From Meconema thalassinum (Eukaryota > Arthropoda > Insecta > Orthoptera > Tettigoniidae), in assembly GCA_946902985.2 (NCBI GenBank), contig OX336388.2:368825387-368889386 (forward strand): a stretch of DNA of 64,000 nucleotides. Reading direction: 5' to 3'. Shown here piece after piece: positions 43,431-54,340 of this stretch. The notes under the pieces are model-generated. The model had not been told where the DNA came from. It did no database searches and worked only from the letters and a program-made list of their open reading frames with translations. The position numbers and the translations under genes are program-made. The stretch's first letter is position 1. The number at the start of each line of letters is the position of its first letter.

Positions 43431-44569
43431 TTTTTTACCAGGGGCGGTTCCTGAGGTGGTGCCCGTGTGCCATGGCACCACCAATGTAATGAAGAGAGAA
43501 TATGTGACTTTTCCCTCTCAAGAACAGTTTATATTACATTTACATTTTGAGGAAATTGTATGCATATTCTGCATTTATTTGAACGAGCGTCAAACTGACA
43601 TGCGTTCTGGTGGCGCTTTATTGAATTACTGAGCCAGAGCCAACCGGCACTACCTACGAGCATCAGACCGCATCAGACACTGTACTGCAATAAGGACTAG
43701 TTTGGCTTGAGTTTGTTTGTGTTGTGTTGAGACGCATATTACCCTGAGGTAGAGCCAACGGCCCCGTGACGCGGAGCTTCAATTCTATCCACGAGATAGC
43801 AGCACGTCACAGGTACAAGCGCACATTACATACACGTTAGAACTGCTGAACTGCTTTATCTTTCAACCACTAGAGTACAGCATATGGCAACACACCTCCA
43901 GTGGTACCAGCTTGACGATATATCACTGTGTGTGACTATTAAATAAATTCAAACCACAAAATAGTTTTAGTTCTTTATTGTTTGACATTTAGCAACTTTT
44001 TCAGGCTCATATTGATGACGGGGATTATTTGTTCTCTCTTTGTAATGTAAAAATTCGGAATTTTTCAACGAGTTTTACTGTGTTTCGTTAATTTAATTTG
44101 GCGGCACAGTTTCACGTCCCAAGCGTAAACACAAATTCTCAAGTTTGACTGCAAATGTGTATGAATAGTGTCCGTCGTAAAATAGCTTTTGTGTTCATTT
44201 ATATTAGATGCAGGGGATATCCTTTCCAAACAATCCGTATGTATGATAAGTAAGGTTGTCTTAGAGGTAGGTCATCGTGTTCATTTCATCTCACCTATTT
44301 ATTTAGAGACAGCAACTGAAATTGCGACAAAGAGGCTGTGCGCCCGTGTGTGTTAGCAATAGCCATGCTTATTTATTCCTATATAGACATGTTACTTAAA
44401 CTTGCATAGCATTGCGTATCATGCGGGATTGACCATATAAACACCGTTTTAATCTAAGTGTGCTTTTTGAATCGATATATGCAAGCTAGGTCCCTTAATA
44501 AAATTTGATTTGTTTCATGTTTGAAGATCGCATAGCTCGAGCGCGACGTACGAAGCCGTAGAAATCTCA

Positions 44570-47051
44570 ATGAGCTCTGTGTCACCTTTCGGAAGTGTAA
44601 CAGTGAATAAAATAAGCGAGTTGTTACAATCTCCATTTAGCAATAGTACCCTCACTGAAAAAATAGACATAAAAACTGGGTAGGCCACTTCCTAATTTAA
44701 ATCTCCAGCAACGGTCAAAAAATCGATGCCACAAATTCAATCCGGAAATTTATAGCAAAAACAAATGGATTTGTGGTTCCGAAGAAGACAGTGCATTCTT
44801 CTGTCTTCCTTGTGTGTTGTTCGGCGGTGATGGGAGTTGGAGTAAGACAGGTATTAGGGATATATGACACATATGGTCTAAAATTAAAGTCCATGAATCA
44901 TCAAAGCGACATATGGATAATGTTTTAAGCCTCTCATTTCTGGGCAAAACGAACATTCAAAGCAGGTTGGATAGTCAGTACAGACAAACTATTATCACTC
45001 ACAACAAACAAGTAGATAAGAATAGGTATGTCTTAAATTTAATTATAAACTGTATCCGCTTTTGTGGTGCCTTGGAATTAGCCCTTAGGGGGACATGATG
45101 AAACAGAAACATCCGAAAACAAAGGCGTATTTCGCGAATTGATTCAGTTTAGTGCTGAATTGGATAAGGACTTGAAAGTTCATCTCAGCCAGTCGTCTGT
45201 GTTTAAAGGCATCTCCAAGACTATTCAAAACGAACTGCTCGAATGCATGCTCCAGGTGTATCACGACGAAGTGTCCAAAGAAATAAAAAGGCTGACAATA
45301 TAGCAATAATCGCTGATGAAACAACTGATGAAAAATCCACAGCCTGCTTCCAGTCTCCGACCGGGTCAGGGAATTGAATGAATGAAGCCCACATCTAGCG
45401 GTGAGGATATGAACTGTGCCGGCTGCCGAGACCTGACGCACTCCTCTGGGGCAATGATTAAATGAATGACAGATGAAATGAAATGATAGTGGAGAGTGTT
45501 GCTGGAATGAAATTTTGACAGGGAAAACCGGAGTACCCGGAGAAAAACCTGTCTGTCTCCGTTTTGTCCAGCACAGATCTCACATGGAGTGACCGGGATT
45601 TGAACCACGGACCCAGCGGTGAGAGGCCGGCGTGCTGCCGCCTAAGCCACGGAGGCTATGAAACAACTGATGTGTCTTGCAATTTTCAATTGGTTATTGT
45701 GCTGCGCTACGTTGTTGAAGGAAGACCAGTAGAAAGATTTTGGAACTTTATTAATCCCGAAGGCCAAAATGCACATGTCATCGCAGATAGCATTTTAAGT
45801 GAAATCGACCCCTTAGTGGGTGATCAACCCACTAAATTGATTGCCCAAAGTTATGACGGAGCATCCGTTATGAGTGATGGATTAAATGGTGTGCAAAAGT
45901 TAATCAAGGATAATTACCCTAATGCAAATGTTATTCATTGCTATGCGCACCAACTTAATCTCATAATGTCCACAGCAGCCTCCGTTTATCGACAGGCTCG
46001 CATCTTTTTCGCTCATCTCACAGGAATTTGGTCTTTTTTTTCGCATTCGCCACAAAGATCGAAAGTGTTGCGCGAGATCATAGAGAAAAGTTTGCCTCGA
46101 GTATCACTCACACGATGGAATTACCATTCGCGTGCTGTGAAAGATATTTATGAAAATAGGGAACACCTCGTCAAAGTTATGGAATCCATCGAAAGCAATG
46201 AGGCCATTAAGTTACCTTCCACCATTGAAAAAGCTGGAGCAAACAAGCAAAGGCTTAATGACAAGAAATTCATTTTCTGGCCAACATTTTTCAATAAGAT
46301 AATGCCGCATGTTGACATAATTTTTAATCAGCTGCAAAAGAGAATTACTGACCCAATTAAAGTGAAATAAGTCATTCAGCATTTTGAAGGCATCATACAG
46401 GCAATCAGGGGCTATATTTATGAAATAATGAATGAGACTTTTATCGAAAGAGGCGAATCCTTACCTTCTAAAAGACCCCGGATTGATGAGGACTGTAGAA
46501 AAAGGGACGCTCTGGAAGTATGTGATGCTATCCTTTCAGATATAAAAATTCGCTTTCAGTTCACTGGACTCCTCACAGCTACCAACCTATTCGCAGTTCA
46601 ATATTTTGACAATTATATCAAAAGCTTCCCAGACCTGTACCTTGACGAAATGACGAGCGTATATACATTTCTTGATAAAAGAAAGTTGAAGGGTGAGCTG
46701 CAAGTATTCTATGCTAGGCCTGAATTGAGAGCGGTCTCTGGTGCCGTTCCATTTCTGTCGTTGATTCTGGAAGATGAGCGATGTGATACGTTTGAAGAGA
46801 CAATCAAAATCTTGAAGTTGCTGATCTCAATGCCTCTCTCAACATCGGAAGCGGAGCGGTGTTTCTCAATGCTCAAACGGATAAAGACCTTTCTTCGGAA
46901 CACAATGAAGGAAGAGAGATTAAGTGCCTTAGGAATGTTGTCGTGTGAGAAATCATTTGTGAACAAGATTGAGAACTTCAATTCAAAGGTGATAGACGTA
47001 TTTGCCAACAAGAAAGAACGAAGAATGGACTTTCAGCACCGCTCTTATTAA
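44570..47051 (+). pseudogene. hAT transposase (ZMYM1/DUF4371-like), broken
   Basis: Possible start at 44570 (MSSVSPFGSV). A TTF-type zinc-finger region follows (WICGSEEDSAFFCLPCVLFG, about 44768-44827). Next comes the DUF4371/RNase-H-like region with IIADETTD at about 45307 (first catalytic Asp), YDGASVMSDGLNG (about 45850) and HCYAHQLNL (about 45936). The last segment has the hAT dimerisation motif STSEAERCFSMLKRIKTFLR (about 46840-46898), ending DFQHRSY at 47049. Damage seen: a frame change near 44680, a stop in the 44850s, frame changes at a G run near 45093 and an A run near 45290, a SINE at 45331-45657, and an in-frame TAA at 46368. About 800 residues in total, close to full length. Confidence 0.9.
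45331..45657 (-). mobile_element. SINE, S4 type, inserted in the hAT transposase
   Basis: Perfect 15-bp TSD ATGAAACAACTGATG (45316-45330 and 45658-45672). The duplicated bases encode the DETTD catalytic motif. The SINE is very similar to 26346-26677. Confidence 0.95.
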
Positions 47052-47204
47052 TTCAAATGAAGGTGTCGATCGAGGTTTTGGAACAAATATTTTTGGTGAG
47101 TAGGCCTAGCATATGTTGTTTTCTTCAAATTATTTTTCTGAGTGGTTTGTTCAATTATAATTCTTAAAAATGGTTTTTATTTAAAATGCATATCGATCAA
47201 AATA

Positions 47205-47410
47205 TGTGTATGATATAATATTGTATGGCCTCGGTGCCAGGTGCAAGCTTTGTTGTTTGACACCCAAAGGGCAGCTTGCATGTCGAATTTTTGTTGTTCC
47301 TTGGATGGCCATGAAAGTCAAGAAAGTTAGATATCTAAGCTCCTTGACACTATAGCGCTTTCTAGTAGAGAAAGGAGGAACTTTTGTTTTGGCGAAAAAT
47401 CCCGAGATTA
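47205..47410 (-). mobile_element. SINE, S5 type, 3' part
   Basis: Matches 23045-23245 (GGTGCAAGCTTTGTT, CTCCTTGACACTATAGCGCT, TAGTAGAGAAAGGAGGAACT) but lacks the tRNA head. Inserted in the 3' non-coding part of the hAT element. Confidence 0.8.
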
Positions 47411-47664
47411 AAATATTTGTAGTAGTTACGCAATTTCTCAATTCACTTCAGCTGACACTTCAATTAAAAACGTCTTCTACAATAGCACAGTTAAATAATG
47501 TTAAACATATAACTTATTGCATAAAATATGCACTAGCCGTACCTGCAACTTTGATTATATTGCAAATTTTTTATTTGCTGGCACCTCCAAGTGAAAAATC
47601 ACCAGCCGCCACTGTTTTTTACCATTTCATTTTTGTTGCATATGGCTTGGCCCAACTGTAACTT

Positions 47665-47900
47665 ATGTGCCTTTCTGACCCTACTTTTCACATTTTATAA
47701 AAAATGTGGATCAGAAGTAGACTTAGGAGATCAATCGGTGACGATGTGTGTCTGAAGTCTTGATATGCGCATAGATGTAATGTATGTATATATGTATCCT
47801 TATCAACTCCTAATTGGCTGCAACTATCGATACCAAAATATACATGGAACCAAGTTTTATGGAATTTTAAGTATCTTTTAAGTTCAATGTTTAATGGCGT
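47665..47900 (+). mobile_element. Head of a 291-bp-unit element, fragment
   Basis: CTACTTTTCACATTTTATAA...AGAAGTAGACTTAGGAGATC followed by TGTGTGTCTGAAGTCT and TATCAACTCCTAATTGGCTG, comparable with the start of copy 3 (57272). The C run and most of the unit are missing. Confidence 0.6.
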
Positions 47901-48565
47901 GCAACTTCCATACTCGTCGGCATCATCATTAGGTTCCATGCAAGACATGTTGCGTTGGGCAGGTAAGTCTTCTCCAGGGATATCGGTCGATCGAAACAGC
48001 TTCGGCATTGTCCGAATATACTCAAATGTTTCTGAGGTCTTCTCTGAATATTTGACGCCAAGTTCTTCGAGGTCGGCCTTGATTTCTCTTCCCTTCAGGT
48101 GTCCACTTAAGCGCGGTTCTTGGGTGTCTATTCAGGCACGCGTATGGCGTGGACAGCAGGTCGCATCCGACGATCAGTTATAATTGTTGACAAGCGACTT
48201 CTTCATCTGTGATATGGTCACGATTTGAGACTCAAAGGATTCGTCTAAGGCAACGGCGTTATAGAATACCTAACCGTATAATCAATCACCTTGACTGTCA
48301 ATTTTCATGTTTGACAATTTCCTTGATTCCCAAGTGTATAGTGCGGTTTGTAGGACAGAGCTCTTGAAAAGGTTTCATTTTTGCGGTGATACTTATGGTT
48401 GTTTTAGACAAGGTTCAGCACAAACACAGAAAAAATGCTGATTCCATCTGATTCGATAGTTGATATCCTTTCCTGTGCCTCTTATAGATTTCAACAAAAG
48501 TTCGTTAAACGTACGAAGATTTTCCGTTTCAGCACTCAGACCTGGTACAGATCCGACTTGGGCTG
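47901..48565. other. No gene recognised
   Basis: Open frames of about 100 codons overlap on both strands (47688-48183) but have no recognisable domain. Confidence 0.35.
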
Positions 48566-48576
48566 TCGCAGATAAT

Positions 48577-49092
48577 GGTTGGTTGGTTCCTCAGGTTAGG
48601 GGCTGCAACAACGCGGTCATGTAACCTCGTGTACTGTGGGTGTGTGTAGAATCTGTCTGATAACCGGTGTTAATTGTAATGACTGTATTAGTGTGTGTTA
48701 TCTGTTTGTAATTCAAGTAAGGACTGCAGACTTTGAATTTTTCAAATAGTTCCTACTTTTGCCACCAAACGCCACCGTCAACGACTACTAGTTCAGAACT
48801 TAGCTATTAGACGCCACCGCAGTCGGTTCCTGGCAACGAACGTAGGAACCTAAGATCGTTGTTTACATTCTTAACCTATATAATTTAGCTTTACACAGGT
48901 GTAATTAGTGGAAGGTTCTTTAACGTGCCATAAATCTATGACATGGCACCGCCGGCTTTACTTCTCCTCCGAAGGAAAGCATACTGAGGGATTTTTAACG
49001 CTCTTAAAAATCGGACGACTTCGGACGGGTTTGAACCCGTGATCTTGGGCATAGAAGCTCAGCATGCTACCAACTACGCCACCGAAGCCGCT
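48577..49092 (-). mobile_element. SINE, S1b type, full length with perfect TSD
   Basis: TSD TCGCAGATAAT (48566-48576 and 49093-49103). The tRNA head is at 49092 (minus), the Q tail at 48577 (GGTTGGTTGGTTCCTCAGG). 516 bp; the reference copy for S1b. Confidence 0.94.
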
Positions 49093-49103
49093 TCGCAGAT
49101 AAT

Positions 49104-49246
49104 AATCTCGTAGCTGAATTGTGTTAAACTGATCCAGCAGCGTGAGATGGCAGCGGGAACCGCAGCTGTTTTGAGAGCTTAACTGCCAAACAGCCGTCGT
49201 CTTCTAATAGCCCACATTCGAGTTGGCCTCTCGCAATTCGTTATTT
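49104..49246. other. No feature recognised
   Basis: Short flank. Confidence 0.35.
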
Positions 49247-49985
49247 TTTGTTGATTCATTTAGGGACGTTTTAACATTTTTATCATGAACCCCATGAACT
49301 TTGGTCTGTATGGATTCTATAAGATTACTCGTATCATCGTATTGGGTGGCAGTAGACTAACAGTATGAATACTTATAATTGAGGCTAAAACGGCATCCGT
49401 TAAATCCTTTAAAATCTTTTAAATCCTTCAGTATGCTTTCCTTCGGAGGGGCAGTAAAGCCGGCAGGCCCATGTCATACATTTACGGCATGAAAAAGCAC
49501 CTACCACTTTAATTGGCAGTGTGAAGCTAAATTTGTAGGTTATTTGGTGTAGAGACGCTCTATCAAGTTCCAACGTTTGCCGCTAGGTGACAGTGGCGTC
49601 TGGTAGCCAAAGTTGGAACTACTTGTAATTGAACTTTCATTCATCTTCATTCATTGCATCTCTCATTAACTCCTCTCGTAAGGTTGGCGTCAGGAAGGGC
49701 ATGCGGCCGTAGAAACCATCTGCCACGTAGAATTTCAACACATCTCATCCCCGACCCCGTGGGAAACGGGATTAATAAGGGGTAGACATACAGACCTATA
49801 ATTGAGGCTTTGGAACCATCATGGCGTTTGCGTGAAGTAGAAGTGGAAAACCACGGCAAACCTCTCCTAGGAAAGCTGAGGAAAGAATAACTTCCATCTA
49901 TGCTCAGTTTATCCCAAGGAGGCTGGGTGTTCCAACCCTCAGACCAGAATTACGTTTCTCGATAGAGCTGGGAATGGGCCTCAGG
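49247..49985 (-). mobile_element. SINE, S3 type, old copy split by an insertion
   Basis: The Q-tail-like part at 49247-49350 and the central block near 49838-49880 (TGGAAAACCACGGCAAACCT) belong to one degenerate S3 copy. The gap between them is the insertion at 49387-49796. Confidence 0.6.
49387..49796 (+). mobile_element. SINE with S1 body and a third tail, perfect 13-bp TSD
   Basis: TSD TATAATTGAGGCT (49374-49386 and 49797-49809). The insert holds an S1 body (GTATGCTTTCCTTCGGAGGG; CTACTTGTAATTGAAC) without a clear tRNA head, followed by a tail with GGTTGGCGTCAGGAAGGGCA and CCCCGACCCCGTGGGAAACG. Confidence 0.8.
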
Positions 49986-50342
49986 ACCATTTGATTCAGA
50001 GATTCAGAACGTAACTTATGCATAATTACATTCTTTTACTTTAGTCTGGCCAAATTACTCAAAAATATACCATTCTAACACACATTGTTTTACCGTTCAA
50101 AGTAATCTATATTGACAGATTTCATCACTCTATATTTCTGCCTCATTGTGTTTTTACAGCGCCATTGACACCACAGTTTGAAAGCGTAATTGTTGATTGG
50201 TGACATCGATCAGAGAATGGGAATACAAATATGGCATGTTCATTGAGTTGTTAAATCATTGAATGGGACAATTGATGCAGCGAATCAGTCAATTATCACC
50301 TGTCAGTTTAACTGGAAATAATTCCTCAGATCTGTCCCATAT
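49986..50342. other. No feature recognised
   Basis: AT-rich interval. Confidence 0.35.
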
Positions 50343-51109
50343 GAGGCGTTCAGATGCAAAAGGGACATTATCCACTTTTTAAAAAATTACAGGAAGAGGG
50401 AAAAACTTATAGTCACTCATATAGTTGTGCAATTCTTGATTTCTGTTCACTAACTCATTAACATTTGATGAAAAAGGTTAAGCTGGCAATTTTCAGTTAC
50501 AGAAATCATTAGAAGTTAACAAAAAATGTATTATAAAATGGATAATGTCCCTTTTGATTGGAAATGATGCAAAAAAAGGACATTATCCACTTTTTTTAAA
50601 ATTACAGGAACGTAACGTAAAATTACTCATATAGTTATGCAATTATTGATTTCTGTTCACTAACTCATTAACATTTGATGACAAATTTTAAGTCTGCAAT
50701 TTCTAGTTACAAAAATCATAAGAAGTGAACAAAAAATGTATTATAAAATGGATAATGTACCTTTTGATTGGAAACGATGGATTGGATAATATGCATTTCA
50801 AAATTAAGTTTTATTATAACAATTTAAAAAAATTGCGTTTGAAAACCGAATGCAGCATCTAACAGAAACTTTCAAATATTTAGAAGAGGATCATCTTCCG
50901 TAGCTTTAGTAGTTCACTGTTGCGTGGATAATGTCCCTTATACAGAAAGACTCAATATTCAATGTGTAACCTAACCAGGATAATGTCCGTTTTGACGTAA
51001 AATGCTACTACTAAGAGATGAATATTTATTTCCACAAGATAGCAATAATAGATCAATAACTCTAATTTCACAATAAGTGGATAATGTCCCTTTTGCATCT
51101 GAACGCCTC
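50343..51109. mobile_element. MITE with 35-bp perfect TIRs and repeated GGACATTATCC
   Basis: 50343-50377 and 51075-51109 are exact inverted copies beginning GAGGCGTTCAGATGCAAAAG. The motif GGACATTATCC (or its complement) occurs seven times inside, one copy with a mismatch. A block of about 195 bp is duplicated in tandem (50363-50560 and 50577-50755). No ORF. The TSD is unclear. Confidence 0.85.
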
Positions 51110-51527
51110 ATTTATATAACCTCTTCACTCCACGGCAATGATTTTATTCGATAAAACTTGTTTGAGCGATCAATTAAGTGTTAGCCTACTAGTTCCAAGT
51201 GGACTTTAAGAGAATCACATAAAATTCAAGAAGTGACAAACGGACAGCGTACACCATGGTATCCGTCTAAAATTACGCCCTCAGATTCAAATCGAATAGG
51301 TCACACCAGGCAACTTAACCACGTTCTATAAATCGCGAACCACGGTTGCATGGATGCGTTTGATTTCCAGAGATACCTGTAATGACAGAGGCCATCCTGA
51401 GCATAGTTTTCTGCTGATTTTCTTTACGCACACTCCTTTCAGGCTAATGCCGAAATTGTATATTATGTTCAGTTCTGATGCACCTACTCCTATCCAAGAC
51501 CCTAGTATTTACAGCTATAGACACTTG
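51110..51527. other. No gene recognised
   Basis: Unassigned. Confidence 0.35.
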
Positions 51528-51918
51528 TTTTTGTTTTTATTTAGGGGCTTGGACATTCTGGTCATTCACAGCCCCATGTACTTGGATGTGTGTAGAATTT
51601 GTCTCATAACATGTGTTATTATGATGTCTGTATTAATATGATTATTTGTAATTGAGGGGAGGATTGGAATGGAGATGGCCGCAGCCTTAAATTAGGAACC
51701 ATCCCGACATTTGCCTGGAGTAGAACTGGGGAACCACGGAAACCCACTTCCAGGATGGTTGAGGTGGGAATCAAACCCCCTTCTTCTCAGTTATGCCTTA
51801 CGAGGCACAGTATACCCTGATCCATCCTCAGGCCAGAATTACATTTCTTGGCAAATTCGGGAATCGAACCCGGACCTTAGGGGTGACAGCAAAAAATACT
51901 AGCTGCTACATCACGAGA
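51528..51918 (-). mobile_element. SINE, S3 type
   Basis: Q-type tail (51540-51655), central block (GGGAACCACGGAAACCCACT on the plus strand), head with GAATCGAACCCGGACCTTAG near 51865. Confidence 0.78.
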
Positions 51919-52200
51919 TGAAACAGTTTTACACACTAGTAGACAAAAGAAAAGATGTTTGGATGAACTATAGACCTACAGCAAAATACGCACTTATAAT
52001 GGGATGGCAAACTGTCATCACACAAACCTGCATGATTTTGCGCTAAATTAGAAAACAGGTAACTTCTAAATACGAAAATGATGTAAGGTTTTTTGCATTT
52101 TGTTCCATTCAAAATAACAGTTTTCACTATTGCGAATTAACTAGATTTGAGCGGGAAAACCAACTGCATTTCAAATTCAGCACTGCGAAGTTATTAGTAA
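51919..52200. other. No feature recognised
   Basis: Flank of the next MITE. Confidence 0.35.
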
Positions 52201-52202
52201 TA

Positions 52203-52681
52203 GTCGTGGCAAACGTTCCGCCTAATCAATACCTTTATTTTTGATAAATGATCACTTGGTGGTCATTGGGTACATGTCTGGAGGCCTAATTGTTTTCACC
52301 CCTTCATCAGCAGATATCGATTTAAATATCAAGGAAAACAGGTGGGTTGGAAAGCCTAACACTAAAAACATTCCCACCATTAACCCTATTATGGTGCACC
52401 ATAATGGAAAGGTGGAAGATGCTTACCCCAAAGATACATTAAAAATAAGTGACTGAATATAAAGAAAGAAAAAAAGGATGGAAGAAAGAAATAGTTGAAA
52501 TTTGAAAACCAAAACACAATATGAGCAAACTCTAAAATGTCACCCTTTCTTGCATTCTTCATTTGGGAAACAGTCATGTGGTCTAATTCTTCAAAAAAAA
52601 CATGCGGCGAACAATTACCACCAATGATCATTTTTTTTTTTCAAAATAAACATATTGATTAGGCGGAACTTTTGTCACGAC
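52203..52681. mobile_element. TA-flanked TIR element (479 bp)
   Basis: The left end GTCGTGGCAAACGTTCCGCC and the right end (reverse complement GTCGTGACAAAAGTTCCGCC) form TIRs of about 55 bp with a few mismatches. TA borders both sides. Tc1/mariner-like non-autonomous element; the open frame at 52241-52456 has no recognisable transposase motif. Confidence 0.8.
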
Positions 52682-52683
52682 TA

Positions 52684-52809
52684 GTGCTAATTAGTTCATC
52701 AATACCGAACCAGCACGAACCTTTCAACTACTAAAAACAGCGCAGTTAATCAAACACACCTATTTTCGTGATATATATTTCATTTTATGAAGTACAATAA
52801 GTCGTGAAG
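52684..52809. other. No feature recognised
   Basis: Short flank between two MITE-like elements. Confidence 0.35.
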
Positions 52810-53297
52810 ATTAATAGTACATTATGCAACGAGACTATAATGGCAATAATTAAGACACGTATGGAAATTATAAAACTCGCATACGCTCGTTTTATAATCA
52901 TACTAGTGTCTTAATTACCATTATAGGCGAGTTGCATACGACTGTTTATATTCGTCGATAATTATTATAACTATTTTATGTTCGAACATAAATATTCATA
53001 AATATCTGTCGAGATTTCGCCAGTTTTATGTACTGAACAGAGCGCATGAGACGCAGAGAATGCCTTGTATTTGACCATGGCCTCCTCGATTACCCTACTA
53101 TGACACTAGGCCAGGCAGTGGAATTTAAATTAGAAGGCCGTGGAACTCAGCGCATCTAATTATCTAATTGGTCAAACAACGCTTTCTTGAGCTTTGATTG
53201 GTGGGTAAAACAGTTTTATAATGAAAAATAGTGTTATAATGAGCCTCATTATAGTACAGTTTTCTGACATATAATAGTCAGGGTCGAACATAAAAAC
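52810..53297. repeat. Hairpin repeat, copy 2
   Basis: Homologous to 25395-25862, with the same internal inverted repeat (about 52825-52940) and the same ends TAGTACATTATG and CAGGGTCGAACATAAAA. Confidence 0.78.
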
Positions 53298-53300
53298 CTT

Positions 53301-54340
53301 AAGTCAATATTTATTTGTACTTTTCATTGTACCGGTTTCGGCCACATTGTGGCCTTCTTCAGCGCAATTAATGTGAATAGAAAAGCAAGACTTACAGTAC
53401 AAGGAAAAATTTTACCATAACAGAAGGTTGTTCTCAAAACTATTTCTAATAAATTAATCGTCTAAAAGCTAAAAAGCACATGCACTAACATTTTAAAAAA
53501 TACAGATCTGTTACATAAATATGTTAATTCGAAAGAAATAAATCTTCATATAATACCAGCCTGAAGAAGGAAACAGTGATGAGGATGTTATGTAGACAAA
53601 ATTTTTGAGGTTAAGATTGAATTAGGTCGCCTCCGTAGCGTAGCAGTCAGCACGGTTAGCTGCCGCCCCGGAGGTCCTGGGTTCGATTCCCGGCTCTGCC
53701 ACGAAATTTGAAAAGTGGTATGAGGACTGGAACGGGGTCTACTCAGCCTCGGGTGGACCAAATGAGTAGAGGGGGTTCGATTCCCACCTCAGCCATCCTC
53801 GAAGTGGTTTTCCGTGGTTTCCCACTTCGTCTTCGGGCAAATGCCGGGATGGCACCTACTGTAAGGCCACGGCCGCCTCCTTCCCTCTTCCTAGCCTATC
53901 CATCCCAATCTTCCATCTCTTCCCATCCCTCATGAGGCCCCTGTTCGCTTTGCAGGTGAGGTCGCCTGGGCGAAGTGCTGATCACACCTCCCCAGTTGTA
54001 TCCATCCCGACCAGATGTTCCAAGCTCCAGGACACTGCCCATAGAGGCAGTAGTGGTGAGTTCCCTCACTGAGTCCGTGAGAACCACCAACCTAGAGGGT
54101 AAATTGACTAAATAAAAAATAAAAAGATTGAATTAGTCAGAATGGGTATAATCAAGTACAAATGTGAAGAAGCTGTGGAAAGATGGCCTATCGTTAAGAT
54201 AAATATAGGCCTACTCTGTACATAGGGCAATATTGTAAGTCCTGCTTTTCTATTCACATTATTTGCCCCGATGAAGCCCACAATGTGCCCGAAACCGGTA
54301 CAATATAAAGTACAATTAATATTGACATAAGATTTTTAAT
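53301..54340. mobile_element. Element with about 105-bp inverted ends and CCGGTTTCGG hairpins
   Basis: 53305-53405 and 54230-54335 are inverted copies (TGTACCGGTTTCGGCCAC; GTGAATAGAAAAGCAAGACT). Each end carries a stem-loop such as GGCCACATTGTGGCC next to CGAAACCGGT. A full-length SINE is nested in it. DNA transposon or Penelope-like element; unresolved. Confidence 0.75.
53626..54123 (+). mobile_element. SINE, S2 type, full length, perfect 13-bp TSD
   Basis: TSD AAGATTGAATTAG (53613-53625 and 54124-54136). Head GTCGCCTCCGTAGCGTAGCA, B box GGGTTCGATTCCCGG, central block, then the CCTCATGAGGCCCCTGTTCG region and an A-rich end. Nested in the TIR element 53301-54340. Confidence 0.95.

Larger units (their letters stand above)
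43439..47614 (+). mobile_element. Full-length hAT element (about 4.2 kb) with perfect 8-bp TSD
   Basis: The 5' end CAGGGGCGGTTCC and the 3' end (reverse complement CAGTGGCGGCTGG) are typical hAT TIRs, and TTTTTTAC is repeated on both sides (43431-43438 and 47615-47622). The interior holds a broken transposase gene (44570-47051) in the plus direction, preceded by about 1.1 kb of non-coding sequence. Two SINEs are nested in it (45331-45657 and 47205-47410). Confidence 0.93.

Noticed and set aside
47688..48183. Overlapping frames of about 100 codons
   Set aside because: They lie on opposite strands over the same bases without recognisable motifs; chance openness is more likely.
52241..52456. 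Transposase ORF in the 479-bp TA-flanked element
   Set aside because: 71 residues without a helix-turn-helix or DDE motif; the element is too short to be autonomous.
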